Assembly (NCBI GenBank): GCA_964399475.1
Contig: CAYNRB010000042.1
Location: 1-18,495, forward strand
From: QPIN01 sp964399475
GTDB taxonomy: Bacteria > Pseudomonadota > Gammaproteobacteria > Methylococcales > Methylomonadaceae
Length of the DNA: 18,495 bases
Direction of reading: 5' to 3'
In this document: piece by piece, positions 7,556 through 15,596 of the stretch
Layout of the letters: every line of letters starts with the position of its first letter
Position numbering within the stretch: position 1 is the first letter of the stretch
Program-made: the position numbers and the translations under genes
The notes under the pieces: model-generated
What the model saw: the letters and a program-made list of their open reading frames with translations, nothing else
What the model was told of the DNA's origin: nothing
The model's database searches: none

Positions 7556-8566
7556 ATGTACATTTTAGGTTTAGAAACTTCTTGTGATGAAACTGGTGTA
7601 GCTGTTTACCATTCAACAAAAGGTTTAATTTGCGATAAATTATATAGTCAGGTAAAAATGCATAGTGACTATGGTGGCGTTGTACCTGAACTTGCATCTC
7701 GCGACCACATTCGTAAATTAATCCCTCTAATCAGGCAGATTATAACTGAAAGTAATCTTCAACATAATGATATATCAGGCATTGCCTATACTGCAGGTCC
7801 TGGTTTGATGGGTGCCTTACTGGTAGGAACAACCATTGCAAGAAGTCTGGCATGGACATGGCAGATTCCTGCAATAGCTGTTCATCACATGGAAGGACAT
7901 TTGCTCGCACCTATGCTGGAAGAAAACCCACCAGAATTTCCCTTTGTTGCCTTGCTGGTTTCAGGAGGGCATACTTTGCTGGTTCAAGTCGAAGGAATCG
8001 GTGAATATCAGCAGCTAGGTGAATCTTTGGATGATGCGGCCGGAGAAGCTTTTGATAAAACAGCAAAAATGTTGGGTCTAGGCTACCCTGGTGGGCCGAA
8101 AGTATCTGCACTGGCAGAAAAAGGAGTGGACAGGTTTCGTTTTCCCCGACCCATGACCGACCGACCCGGATTGGACTTTAGTTTCAGTGGTTTAAAAACT
8201 TTTACCATGAATACTTTTAATAACACAGATAAAACTGAACAAGATAAAGCTGATATAGCCTACGCCTTTCAAAAAGCAACAGCAGAAACATTAACTATTA
8301 AATGTAAAAGAGCGTTAAAGCAAACGGGATTAAAAACATTGGTTATTGCCGGGGGCGTCAGTGCAAACAACCAAATACGTGCAAATTTGCTTGAGATGAC
8401 TAAAAAAGAAGGTGCGAAGCTGTTTTTTCCAAGATTGGAATTTTGTACGGATAATGGAGCAATGATTGCTTATGCAGGATGCCAAAGATTATTGGCAGGG
8501 CAGCAAGAAAATCTGCAGATATTTGCTAGACCTCGCTGGTCGATTGATGAGTTAAATCCTTTATAG
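7556..8566 (+). CDS. tsaD: tRNA threonylcarbamoyladenosine biosynthesis protein TsaD
   Basis: Transfers the threonylcarbamoyl group to A37 of ANN-decoding tRNAs to form t6A, working with TsaB and TsaE. It is a 336-residue ASKHA-fold protein that opens with the family motif 'ILGLETSCDETGVAVY'. The metal-binding pair is in 'VHHMEGH' (His111, His115), with the third ligand at Asp299 in 'FCTDNGAM'. 'VSGGHTLL', 'GESLDDAAGEAFDKTAKMLGLGYPGG' and 'IAGGVSANN' are all intact. The start at 7556 is the only sensible ATG, but no clear Shine-Dalgarno precedes it, only A-rich sequence. Divergence from rpsU is the common gammaproteobacterial arrangement. Confidence 0.97.
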   Translation: MYILGLETSCDETGVAVYHSTKGLICDKLYSQVKMHSDYGGVVPELASRDHIRKLIPLIRQIITESNLQHNDISGIAYTAGPGLMGALLVGTTIARSLAWTWQIPAIAVHHMEGHLLAPMLEENPPEFPFVALLVSGGHTLLVQVEGIGEYQQLGESLDDAAGEAFDKTAKMLGLGYPGGPKVSALAEKGVDRFRFPRPMTDRPGLDFSFSGLKTFTMNTFNNTDKTEQDKADIAYAFQKATAETLTIKCKRALKQTGLKTLVIAGGVSANNQIRANLLEMTKKEGAKLFFPRLEFCTDNGAMIAYAGCQRLLAGQQENLQIFARPRWSIDELNPL

Positions 8567-8690
8567 AAAAAAGATGATCTGAATTACAAGGTGTCAATAA
8601 AAAAGGACAGGGTTTCATGCGCTTTGCATTACAATACCTGAGTTATTAACAATAGATTTTTATGTGGTTTGATTACAAGTTCTGTCAAAC

Positions 8691-8699
8691 TGCTATGAT
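8691..8699 (+). promoter_or_regulatory. Extended -10 promoter immediately before the CPBP gene
   Basis: TGCTATGAT has the TGn extension plus a five-of-six -10 hexamer (8694-8699). A possible -35 TTGATT at 8669-8674 is 19 bases away. The predicted transcription start, about 8706, is only some five bases before the ATG at 8711. Confidence 0.45.
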
Positions 8700-8710
8700 G
8701 CTTTAAATAT

Positions 8711-9319
8711 ATGGAAAAGAAAACGATTGCCCCTGAAAACTTTTTTAAGACAGCATGCATTTTTGAGGGATCTTTGATTTTTCTTGCAATTCTCTTAGGT
8801 TGGTTTGCAGACATTAATCCATTTGAACATATCCATTTTTCTGAAAATGCAGTTATGTATGGCATTTTAGGTGCTTTACCCTTGTTTCTACTGTTTTTGG
8901 TATTACAGCAGTTGCCTTATGTTTGCGTGCAAAAAATAAAAAATGTCCTGTTTGAAACTCTTGGTCCGAGTATGCATCGTTATAATTGGGCTGATTTATT
9001 GGTAATAGCGGTTATTGCAGGTGTATCTGAGGAGATTTTATTTCGTGGAGTGATTCAACCATGGATTGAAAACTCATGGGGTATGATGGTGGGTCTAGTA
9101 GCTTGCAGTATATTATTTGGGTTAGTCCATGCTGTTACGCTTTTGTATGCAATTCTGGCTGCCAGTGTCGGTATTTATCTTGGTCTGGTATTAGATTATG
9201 ATAACGAAAGAAACTTGTTAATCCCTATTGTAATTCATAGTGTCTATGATTTCCTGGCTTTTATAGTTATTATGAGGATGTATCGTAAGTCTCTAGTTGA
9301 CAAGGTTGGTGAGCAATAG
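8711..9319 (+). CDS. CPBP-family (CAAX-like) intramembrane metalloprotease
   Basis: A 202-residue membrane protein with the signature of the CPBP/Abi glutamic intramembrane protease family. Motif 1 is 'SEEILFRG' (Glu107, Glu108, Arg112), motif 2 is 'FGLVHA' (His140) and motif 3 is 'HSVYDF' (His176). Hydrophobic segments lie at about 20-33, 48-66, 95-110, 124-138, 145-160 and 169-192. Relatives include eukaryotic Rce1 and bacterial proteases; the bacterial substrates are mostly unknown. No ribosome binding site precedes the ATG, and the promoter is so close that the message may be almost leaderless. It follows tsaD by 144 bases and is probably transcribed separately. Family assignment is firm, substrate unknown. 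Confidence 0.9.
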   Translation: MEKKTIAPENFFKTACIFEGSLIFLAILLGWFADINPFEHIHFSENAVMYGILGALPLFLLFLVLQQLPYVCVQKIKNVLFETLGPSMHRYNWADLLVIAVIAGVSEEILFRGVIQPWIENSWGMMVGLVACSILFGLVHAVTLLYAILAASVGIYLGLVLDYDNERNLLIPIVIHSVYDFLAFIVIMRMYRKSLVDKVGEQ

Positions 9320-9478
9320 TGGTTGTTTGTGGTTTCTTTAATTAATTTAATAGTAGGGTGGTCTCGCGGTAATCAGACATTTTAACGAATATAGCATATT
9401 CTTCATTTGAATCAAAACGAGTTCAGAAACAAAATAAATTTGCACTTTGTGTTTTTTTAATAAACTTTAAAACAGGTA

Positions 9479-9940
9479 ATGCAGGAACCTAATATCTTAA
9501 AAGCGGATCTTACCTTACACTGGATTTTCACAGCGATGATGCTGTGTTTGCTTATTGCTTATAATATTCTTTGTCATACTTTGGGCGACGAATTACAAAT
9601 TAATATAGTAGAGGATCAGCGTGTAGTAATAAGAACAATTTTCTACGTGTTTGCCATTATATTATTTCCAGTTGTTAATGTAATTCGTCATATTTTATTG
9701 AGACTTAATCAAACTATGCCAGGAAACGGGTCAGCAAAAAAGCGTTATTTTTTTACTGTCAGTGTAACTTTAATAATAATAGAAAGTGTTGGTTTATTAG
9801 GGTTTGTGATGTTTATTTTGGGGGATGAGTTTAATACACTTTATATATTTAGCATACTTGCTGTATTGGGTGTTTTTATACATAGGCCTAACATGGAAGA
9901 GTATGAGCCGATTGTTGACGTGTTAAACAATCGACAATAA
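9479..9940 (+). CDS. Uncharacterised membrane protein, four predicted helices
   Basis: I do not recognise a family. The 153-residue product has four hydrophobic segments at about 14-31 (WIFTAMMLCLLIAYNIL), 51-68 (TIFYVFAIILFPVVNVI), 90-112 (YFFTVSVTLIIIESVGLLGFVMF) and 118-132 (LYIFSILAVLGVFI). A short acidic and polar tail with 'RPNMEEYEP' follows. An N-terminal stretch of about 13 residues precedes the first helix. The ATG at 9479 has AGG only two bases upstream, too close for a normal ribosome binding site, so the start is uncertain. It stands alone between the CPBP gene (159 bases upstream) and a palindromic repeat. Confidence 0.75.
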   Translation: MQEPNILKADLTLHWIFTAMMLCLLIAYNILCHTLGDELQINIVEDQRVVIRTIFYVFAIILFPVVNVIRHILLRLNQTMPGNGSAKKRYFFTVSVTLIIIESVGLLGFVMFILGDEFNTLYIFSILAVLGVFIHRPNMEEYEPIVDVLNNRQ

Positions 9941-9970
9941 AGGCTTTCAGTAATGCTGACGGTTTGGATC

Positions 9971-10040
9971 TGTAAAGCGGATTTCAGTCTGCAAGGTTTG
10001 AAGTAGCAGCATTAATAGCGAACTGAAGTCCGCCTTACAT
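9971..10040. repeat. Imperfect palindromic repeat element (about 70 bp)
   Basis: TGTAAAGCGGATTTCAGT at the left (9971-9988) pairs with ACTGAAGTCCGCCTTACAT at the right (10022-10040) with two mismatches. It lies between the convergent ends of the 9479 gene and osmC. It looks like a non-coding foldback repeat and may serve both genes as a terminator, though there is no T-run. Confidence 0.65.
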
Positions 10041-10085
10041 TTGTCACGCAATCAATATATTGAGGATGTGCATTTTAAGCAATAT

Positions 10086-10505
10086 TCACCCGATTTCAAT
10101 CACTTCAAAATCATGAGTAATAGCGACTGATTTTTCTAACATGATTGAAGCAGAACAATATTTTTCTGCTGATAATTTGACGGCACGTTCAACCACTGAG
10201 GTTTTCAGGTTTTTACCGGTGATTTTAAAATGTAAATGAATTTCACTAAAAACACTGGGTACGGTATCAACGCGTTTAGCGATTAATTCTGTACAGCAAT
10301 CTGTCACGTTGTGACGACCTTTTTGTAAAATGTCTATTACATCAAATGAAGCGCAGCCTCCTAAACCTAATAAAATCATTTCCATTGGTCTGATACCGAT
10401 GTTACGCCCACCATGATCTGGAGGGCCATCCATAACAACGGTATGCCCACTTCCACTTTCGCCTAAAAAGGTTCTGCCATCAACCCATTTTACTGTTGCT
10501 TCCAT
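10086..10505 (-). CDS. OsmC/Ohr-family protein (YhfA-like)
   Basis: A 139-residue protein of the OsmC superfamily, whose characterised members reduce organic hydroperoxides through two cysteines. Both are present: Cys51 in 'LLGLGGCASFDV' and Cys117 in 'AEKYCSASIMLEK'. The N-terminal strand 'ATVKWVDGRTFLGESGSGHTVVMDGP' and 'GIRPMEMILLGL' are typical of the YhfA subgroup. I chose the ATG at 10505 over a TTG one codon upstream. It is divergent from the crp gene, the same pairing as yhfA-crp in E. coli, so the subgroup is likely YhfA. The physiological substrate of that subgroup is not established. Confidence 0.92.
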   Translation of the reverse strand: MEATVKWVDGRTFLGESGSGHTVVMDGPPDHGGRNIGIRPMEMILLGLGGCASFDVIDILQKGRHNVTDCCTELIAKRVDTVPSVFSEIHLHFKITGKNLKTSVVERAVKLSAEKYCSASIMLEKSVAITHDFEVIEIG

Positions 10506-10520
10506 CAAATATTCTCTGTT

Positions 10521-10545
10521 AATTTTATAATTTTATAATTTTACA
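10521..10545. repeat. 8-bp AT tandem repeat in the osmC-crp intergenic region
   Basis: Three copies of AATTTTA(T/C) lie in tandem between the two divergent genes. They contain TATAAT- and TATAAA-like hexamers on both strands, so they may form part of the osmC promoter. No clear Crp site (TGTGA-N6-TCACA) is visible in this gap. Confidence 0.4.
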
Positions 10546-10628
10546 ATGTTAATCAAGAAAACATTGATTTTTTATTGAAAATATTGCACTGTAGGTTGAT
10601 TAGATATCAGTTATGCGGGGTAAAATAT

Positions 10629-11282
10629 ATGCCATTTATTCAACAAGATAATATTAACCATGAGGCATTAGATCATTTTCTTCGTCTTTGTCACACCAGA
10701 AGTTATCCAACCAAAACAATAATTATTCGTCCCGGTGATCAAGGTGATAAGTTATTGTTCATTATTAATGGGTCTGTTAGCGTTAGTGTCGATGATGAAA
10801 ATGGACATGAGCTGATTTTGGCATATTTGAATAAAAATGAGTTTATCGGTGAAATTGGAGTTTTCAAAGGTTTAGAAACGAGAACGGTGACTGTAAAAAC
10901 ACGCACAGTTTGTCAGTTGGCTGAAATTTCCTACGATAGACTGAAGCAATCGTTAGAGACAGATTTAAGGAAATATGCGCTTGATATAATGTATATGCTG
11001 GGTGAGCAGCTTTCTACCCGATTATTAGTGACTAGTCGTAAATATCGAGATCTTGCCTTTGTGGATGTTGAGGGGCGTATTGCTCGAACCTTACTTGATT
11101 TAAGTAAAGAACCTGATGCAATTACTCATCCAGATGGTATGCAACTGAGTATAACCCGACAGGAAATAGGACGTATAGTCGGTTGTTCGAGGGAAATGGC
11201 AGGTAGAGTGTTAAAAGAACTTGAATTTAAAGAGATGATTTCAGCACATGGCAAAAAGATTGTTGTCTTTGGAACACGTTAG
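10629..11282 (+). CDS. crp: Crp/Vfr-type cyclic-nucleotide-responsive transcription regulator
   Basis: A 217-residue regulator closely following E. coli CRP. The cyclic-nucleotide domain has 'FIGEIGVF' (Glu75) and 'ETRTVTV' (Arg85, Thr86), the cAMP phosphate and ribose contacts; Thr replaces the enteric Ser, as in Vfr. The dimerisation helix is at about 110-138. The helix-turn-helix 'ITRQEIGRIVGCSREMAGRVLKELE' (about 175-199) keeps the Arg188-Glu189-Arg193 triad that reads the TGTGA half-site. I chose the ATG at 10629 because GCGGGG lies 8 bases before it and the family length fits; a TTG at 10575 would add 18 unrelated residues. Divergent from the OsmC-family gene, as in enterics. Confidence 0.95.
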   Translation: MPFIQQDNINHEALDHFLRLCHTRSYPTKTIIIRPGDQGDKLLFIINGSVSVSVDDENGHELILAYLNKNEFIGEIGVFKGLETRTVTVKTRTVCQLAEISYDRLKQSLETDLRKYALDIMYMLGEQLSTRLLVTSRKYRDLAFVDVEGRIARTLLDLSKEPDAITHPDGMQLSITRQEIGRIVGCSREMAGRVLKELEFKEMISAHGKKIVVFGTR

Positions 11283-11300
11283 ATCCTCTGGTAGTTGAGT

Positions 11301-11584
11301 AAGGCAACTCGCAATAAATAAACTACCCATCTTGCAGGTCTTTTTGTCCGTCTTCGATCATGCAGAAACAGTTAGGTGGTTTCCAACAATAAATATGCCA
11401 GAATTGCGTAGGATTTTTGTTTCTGATTAAACAATCTCAAGAGGCGCATAGTTATTCTACGTAACGATTGAGATGGTTTGATCAGGAACAAAAAGACAAG
11501 AAAGTTTGGACTATTTATTGTTGGAAACCACCTTAATATAGCTTGTTATGCGCCCATTGCTGCACGACCAAAGACATACAAAAT
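11301..11584. repeat. Copy 1 of an intergenic palindromic repeat, split by a foldback insertion
   Basis: 11301-11374 aligns without gaps to 18308-18381 (60 of 74 bases identical by hand count), and 11536-11584 aligns to 18382-18429 with one gap. The repeat begins near AACTCGCAATAAATAAA and ends at AAAGAC(A/C)AACAAAAT-like sequence. Between the halves sits the 158-bp element at 11375-11532. Copy 1 starts 18 bases after the crp stop. The repeat is itself an imperfect inverted repeat, clearest in copy 2. Confidence 0.8.
11375..11532. mobile_element. 158-bp MITE-like foldback element with TTA target duplication
   Basis: Perfect 21-bp terminal inverted repeats (11375-11395, beginning GGTGGTTTCCAAC, and 11512-11532) flank a further nested inverted repeat of about 27 bases (about 11414-11440 against 11468-11494, with few mismatches). 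It holds no ORF of note. TTA occurs immediately on both sides (11372-11374 and 11533-11535). The uninterrupted copy of the host repeat at 18308-18429 carries a single TTA at the same point. This is the structure of a non-autonomous transposon mobilised in trans. A 3-bp TNA duplication would fit some IS5-group transposases, but that link is an inference. Confidence 0.8.
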
Positions 11585-11634
11585 CCGTATCCACTATAAA
11601 CCCAGGGCAGCCGTCATTGATATTGAATTAACGG

Positions 11635-11714
11635 GTAGCCTGGATGTGGCGCAGCGAAATCCGGGAGGAATGATACGGCTGCTCCCAGATTCCGCTACGC
11701 TCCATCCAGGCTAC
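11635..11714. repeat. 80-bp palindromic repeat element (GTAGCC...GGCTAC)
   Basis: The element opens with GTAGCCTGGATGTGGCGCAG and closes with the near-exact inverted copy ending CCATCCAGGCTAC. It is much richer in GC than its surroundings. This form is a familiar intergenic foldback repeat in gammaproteobacterial genomes. No coding role is visible; open frames across it are chance. Confidence 0.75.
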
Positions 11715-12050
11715 ATTGATGGTATGTCTGAGTGGCTGTAGGTCTTCCATGTTCCCCCTGGGATTTAAGCAGATACCAAAAATCCGACTCAATAATAGAT
11801 GATTATTTATTTCCAGCTCCCTTAAATCCTCCACCATCCCTGGATCTAATGTGCTACAGAGTTTGTCTATCAAGAATGTTTTTGGTTTTAATCTCAGGTT
11901 CTACAATTCATTCCACTTTTTTAAACTCAAACTTTCTGTTGTCGGCTTGTCATTTGAGGAAATTATTTTACGATTTCATTGCTAAAATGCTGAGCATTCT
12001 ACAATTTGGCAATGTAAAATCACTCCGTCAGCAGAAAAAGTGAGTAGAGT
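11715..12050. other. Intergenic stretch before topB without a supportable gene
   Basis: Apart from the possible minus-strand remnant, I see no gene here. Two short plus-strand open frames (11478-11741, crossing both repeats, and 11732-12043) have no ribosome binding site or recognisable residues. No clear promoter for topB stands out. Confidence 0.5.
11803..11949 (-). pseudogene. Possible decayed coding remnant
   Basis: On the minus strand one frame reads like the tail of a protein: QADNRKFEFKKVE, then IVEPEIKTKNILDRQTL, then HIRSRDGGGFKGAGNK and a stop at 11803. It is broken by TGA at 11908-11910 and TAG at 11854-11856, which would be single-base changes from Trp and Gln. There is no start or ribosome binding site. 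I do not recognise the family. The call rests only on the composition of this frame and may be chance. Confidence 0.2.
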
Positions 12051-14105
12051 TTGGTCAATAAAACACAATCCACATTTGAACTATATCTTTGCGAAAAGCC
12101 TTCACAGGGTCGTGATATTGCACGTGTTCTAGGTGTAAATCAACGTAAAGAGGGTTATCTACAAGGAAATAAGTTGGTTGTTAGCTGGTGTATTGGTCAT
12201 TTATTGGAAATGATTCCACCGGACGAATACGATACAAAGTTTAAACGTTGGTCATTAGCCCATTTACCCATTTTGCCCCAAGACTGGAAAATGGTCGCAA
12301 AAAAATCTACTAGCAAGCAATTAACGGTTCTTAAAAACCTTTTAAAACGCAGTCATAGCGTTGTGATTGCTACCGATGCGGATCGTGAAGGAGAAACTAT
12401 TGCCAGAGAGGTACTGGACTATTTTAGCTATAAAGGTTCAACCCGGCGTTTATGGTTATCTGCGTTGGATACAGTCAGTGTTCAACGTGCACTGAATAAC
12501 ATCAAGTCTGGTAAGGAAACTGAAGCCCTTTATTATTCAGGTTTAGCCCGAGGGCGAGCAGATTGGTTAATAGGCATGAACCTTACTCGGGCGTTTACTT
12601 TATTAGCCAATGATCGACAAGTTCGGTCTGTCGGCAGAGTACAGACACCAACCTTAGCCTTGATTGTTAATCGTGACCGAGAAATAGCCAATTTTAAGCC
12701 CGTACCTTATTATGAAGTGATGGCTTTTTTTAAAACTAATAATAGGATCAAGAATGAATTATTAGAAACAAAATGGCAATTTCCTGAGCAAACAGTAAAA
12801 GGGCAGGGCGAACCTAAGCAATGTTTGGATAGGCAAGTGGCTCAGGCGGTAATTGATCGATGTCAGCAACAATTAGGTCGGGTTACAACGGCAATAACCT
12901 CCAGAAAAAAACAGCCACCGCCATTGCTTTATAATTTATCTGGCTTACAACAAGAAGCATCAAAACGCTGGGGATATGGTGCTCAGGATGTTTTAAATCT
13001 GGCGCAGTCGCTATACGAATCTCACAAGCTAACGTCTTATCCTAGAAGTGATTGTGAGTATTTGCCGGTTAGTCAGTTTAATGATGTGAGTTCAGTATTA
13101 AATGCATTGTGTAAAAATGATGCGAGTATTATTGCACTTATTTCTCAAGCTGATAAAAGTCGACGTTCCCGAGTCTGGAATGATAAAAAAATAACCGCTC
13201 ACCATGCGATTATTCCCACGCAGGCAATATCTGGAATTGCTCGTCTTAATGATAAAGAACGTAATATTTATAATCTGATTCGTCGACGTTATATTGCACA
13301 ATTTTTTCCTGATTATGAGTATGACCAAAGTATTATTATCATAGCAATCAAATCTGATCAATTTAAAGCCAGTGGTAGGATTGCCAGAGTTAAAGGCTGG
13401 AAACAGGTGCTGGAAACAGACGCAACTCCAAAGTTAAAAGTCAGTACAACTAGCATCGAAGATAATAAAAAGGAATTACCCACAGTAAAAAAAGCAGAAG
13501 AATTGCTTTGTGATCATCTTAAATTGCTGGATAAATTGACCCGACCTGCAAAGCATTTTACCGAAGGTACTTTGATAAAAGCCATGGAAACAATCGGCAC
13601 TCTGGTGACCGATAAAGTGATGAAAAAGATACTCAGGGAAACGGCTGGATTAGGTACTCAGGCCACCCGAGCCAATATCATACAAACATTGTTTCAAAGA
13701 AAATTTATTCATCAGGAAAAGAAATTACTCAAAGCTACGTCACTAGGGTTTAACTTGATTGATGCAGTCCCTGATACGATTAAAGATCCGCTTTTAACCG
13801 CGCAATGGGAGCAACAACTTGATGATATAGCGAATTGTAAGGGGCAAGATCTTAATGGATTTTTACAGCAACAAATTAATTTGCTTAAGTCGATTATCAG
13901 GCAAATTAAAGCACCAGTCAATAATTATCAAACTGAATCAAACAATATCCATAGCAATGTTTCGATACGTTATAAAGCAGGTGATCAGTGTCCTGAGTGT
14001 AATAATGGGTTGGAAGTTCGCTCAGCGGTAAGGGGTCGGAAGGTGGGGCAGAAGTATATTGGTTGCTGTGATTTTCCAAATTGTCGTTTTTATTGTTGGC
14101 CTTGA
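12051..14105 (+). CDS. topB: DNA topoisomerase III
   Basis: A type IA topoisomerase that passes single strands to decatenate and resolve DNA. The TOPRIM domain has 'LCEKPSQGRDIA' (Glu15) and 'ATDADREGE' (Asp109, Asp111, Glu115). The active-site tyrosine is Tyr330 in 'LTSYPRSDCEYLP', and 'SVGRVQTPTLALIV' and 'GLGTQATRANII' are intact. The C-terminus has a single zinc-ribbon-like motif, CPEC (about 647) and CDFPNC, ending in WP at residue 684, a little longer than the E. coli enzyme. The start is a TTG at 12051: an in-frame TAG lies at 12045-12047 and no ATG precedes the first conserved residues, so TTG is the only reasonable choice. The ribosome binding site (GAGTAGAG) is weak. Confidence 0.94.
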   Translation: MVNKTQSTFELYLCEKPSQGRDIARVLGVNQRKEGYLQGNKLVVSWCIGHLLEMIPPDEYDTKFKRWSLAHLPILPQDWKMVAKKSTSKQLTVLKNLLKRSHSVVIATDADREGETIAREVLDYFSYKGSTRRLWLSALDTVSVQRALNNIKSGKETEALYYSGLARGRADWLIGMNLTRAFTLLANDRQVRSVGRVQTPTLALIVNRDREIANFKPVPYYEVMAFFKTNNRIKNELLETKWQFPEQTVKGQGEPKQCLDRQVAQAVIDRCQQQLGRVTTAITSRKKQPPPLLYNLSGLQQEASKRWGYGAQDVLNLAQSLYESHKLTSYPRSDCEYLPVSQFNDVSSVLNALCKNDASIIALISQADKSRRSRVWNDKKITAHHAIIPTQAISGIARLNDKERNIYNLIRRRYIAQFFPDYEYDQSIIIIAIKSDQFKASGRIARVKGWKQVLETDATPKLKVSTTSIEDNKKELPTVKKAEELLCDHLKLLDKLTRPAKHFTEGTLIKAMETIGTLVTDKVMKKILRETAGLGTQATRANIIQTLFQRKFIHQEKKLLKATSLGFNLIDAVPDTIKDPLLTAQWEQQLDDIANCKGQDLNGFLQQQINLLKSIIRQIKAPVNNYQTESNNIHSNVSIRYKAGDQCPECNNGLEVRSAVRGRKVGQKYIGCCDFPNCRFYCWP

Positions 14106-14133
14106 TTTTTAGTTGTCAAGTTTTGATCGAATA

Positions 14134-14159
14134 CGGTTGCAGATAAGAATCTGCAACCG
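14134..14159. terminator. Perfect hairpin between convergent topB and the TPR gene
   Basis: CGGTTGCAGAT pairs perfectly with ATCTGCAACCG around a 4-nt loop, 29 bases after topB and 15 bases after the end of the TPR gene on the other strand. The T-run is missing on both strands, so it is a likely but not classic bidirectional terminator. Confidence 0.55.
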
Positions 14160-14173
14160 AAACAAGCATGAAA

Positions 14174-14818
14174 TTATTTGTAAGGGTTTACTGGTTTAGG
14201 TTCTGGCTCTGCTTCTATTGAAAGTGATGTAATAAAATCATCAAACCAAGATGCATTTTTAACATTATCCAGATCACTATCATTCAAAATATTTTCTTCT
14301 GATGGCACGATACCGCTATCGCTGGCTTTTTTTAGGGCTTCCTTGCAGGCCTCAGTATTATTTTGTAATGCATATATGCAAGCAAGGTTATAGGATGCTG
14401 TTCCTGGGTTAATTTCTTCAGCTTTAGAAAATGATTTTTGGGCTTTGATATACAAATCATCTTCAATTCCTAAACCCTTCTCTTTAGCAAGTCCCATTAG
14501 AGCAACCCCTCCATCCATAAATGCCCCAATATGATCCGGTTTAACTGCATCACATAGTGTGAATTTAGTAATTGCTTCTTCAAAAAGCTGGATTGCTTCA
14601 TCACCGGACTTTTGCTGGGCTTGATGTAGAAAAGCTAGGCCCCAACGATGTAATGAGTCAGGATATTGGGCGCGTGAACTGGAGACCATGGCAAAATTCG
14701 TATAAGCTTGCTGGAACAATTTGTCAGCACTTTCACCTTCTTCTTGTTGTGCAGCAGTTGAAAGGTTTTTAGCTTTTTTAAACTTACTGCCACTGAGTAT
14801 GTAATTTGAAACAGACAT
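14174..14818 (-). CDS. TPR-repeat protein
   Basis: A 214-residue soluble protein with tetratricopeptide-like helical pairs: 'ADKLFQQAYTNFAMVSSSRAQYPDSLHRWGLAFLHQAQ' (about 30-68), 'AIQLFEEAITKFTLCDAVKPDHIGAFMDGGVALMGLA' (about 75-111), 'YIKAQKSFSKAEEINPGTASYNLACIYALQNNTEACKEALKKA' (about 122-165). It ends with an acidic 'DSDLDNVKNASWFDDFI' segment and a Pro-rich tail, as in TPR end-of-group domains. No signal peptide is seen, so it is cytoplasmic. It starts 36 bases after psiE with a GGGAT ribosome binding site and is probably cotranscribed with it. TPR proteins are scaffolds; the partner is unknown, with PsiE the first candidate by position. Confidence 0.85.
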   Translation of the reverse strand: MSVSNYILSGSKFKKAKNLSTAAQQEEGESADKLFQQAYTNFAMVSSSRAQYPDSLHRWGLAFLHQAQQKSGDEAIQLFEEAITKFTLCDAVKPDHIGAFMDGGVALMGLAKEKGLGIEDDLYIKAQKSFSKAEEINPGTASYNLACIYALQNNTEACKEALKKASDSGIVPSEENILNDSDLDNVKNASWFDDFITSLSIEAEPEPKPVNPYK

Positions 14819-14854
14819 GTTTTATCCCGTAATGTAATTTCTAAGTGTATATAT

Positions 14855-15436
14855 TTAGAAAATTATTAAAAAAATTCTGCCATTGTACGATAAATTTGGA
14901 TGTTTTACACAATAACCGAAAAGGAATTTTTGAGACCAAGTGAGTGTAACTTCATAAATCCCATGTTTTGGTATTTGTTCTTTCTTTGCTATCAACCAAT
15001 GTGTAATGCCCAGTGCTAATACAGCAGCAGCTGTTGCCAGAATATACATGGGTGTCAATTCTTTAAAATCAAAAATAATGACTTTTCGACAAATAGCCAT
15101 GAGAGCGGTAGCAACCACTAATTTAACAGGTAAAACATCATTCCTGATATAAAGTGTGATATTTGTAAAAATTTCAATAGCAATCAGTACCGCTAAAAAT
15201 GCTCCGAATGTTGCAAGAATATCCGAAATGCTTAGTAAATAGATAGGAGGTTCCATTAACCTCGTATAAAGTACAAATATAACATCACCGATTCCCCAGA
15301 TAATCACCAAAACCATTAGAATGGCAAGAACCTTAACAACACTGCGTATTGTTCTATGTAGAAATTCAATTAGTGGGTCATTATGATGACTTGGCAGTTC
15401 TTCGTGGCGATTGTCTTGAATCTCATTGTTAGCCAT
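14855..15436 (-). CDS. PsiE-family membrane protein
   Basis: A 193-residue protein with a polar N-terminus of about 30 residues and four hydrophobic segments at about 33-56, 66-90, 105-122 and 128-150. The segment 'SISDILATFGAFLAVLIAIEIFTNITLYIRNDVLPVKLVVATALMAICRKVIIFD' is the PsiE core. E. coli PsiE is induced by phosphate starvation; its molecular function is unknown. Upstream lies a TTGAAAG-N4-TTGAAAG box 10 nt from a TATCAT hexamer, identical to a box next to the two-component genes, so control by that system is likely. The TPR gene follows 36 bases downstream. The start at 15436 has only a weak ribosome binding site. Confidence 0.88.
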   Translation of the reverse strand: MANNEIQDNRHEELPSHHNDPLIEFLHRTIRSVVKVLAILMVLVIIWGIGDVIFVLYTRLMEPPIYLLSISDILATFGAFLAVLIAIEIFTNITLYIRNDVLPVKLVVATALMAICRKVIIFDFKELTPMYILATAAAVLALGITHWLIAKKEQIPKHGIYEVTLTWSQKFLFGYCVKHPNLSYNGRIFLIIF

Positions 15437-15488
15437 TGATGTTTTTATGTGATTTAGGTATTGAAGTTATTTGAACTGTTGTTTTTAT

Positions 15489-15522
15489 ATGATAAATATT
15501 TAAACTTTCAATAACCTTTCAA
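15489..15522 (-). promoter_or_regulatory. Putative response-regulator box and promoter of psiE
   Basis: On the minus strand TTGAAAG (15522-15516), GTTA, TTGAAAG (15511-15505) form an 11-bp-period direct repeat. Ten bases further is TATCAT (15494-15489), a good -10. There is no separate -35, as expected for an activator-dependent promoter. The 21 bases 15502-15522 are identical to the reverse complement of 17696-17716 beside the response regulator. The predicted leader is about 45 nt. Confidence 0.65.
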
Positions 15523-15596
15523 GATTAAAAAAAATTGATTCGAGATCAGGATCTTTGAAGTAAGGAATGCGTGTAATTTAATGCAGAATTAGATTG

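Noticed and set aside
10575..10628. TTG start at 10575 for crp
   Set aside because: It adds 18 residues unlike any Crp protein; ATG 10629 has a good ribosome binding site and gives the family length.
11478..11741. 87-codon plus-strand open frame
   Set aside because: It crosses the foldback element and the GTAGCC palindrome and has no ribosome binding site or recognisable residues.
11732..12043. 103-codon plus-strand open frame before topB
   Set aside because: Starts inside a repeat-rich region without a ribosome binding site, and the composition is not protein-like.
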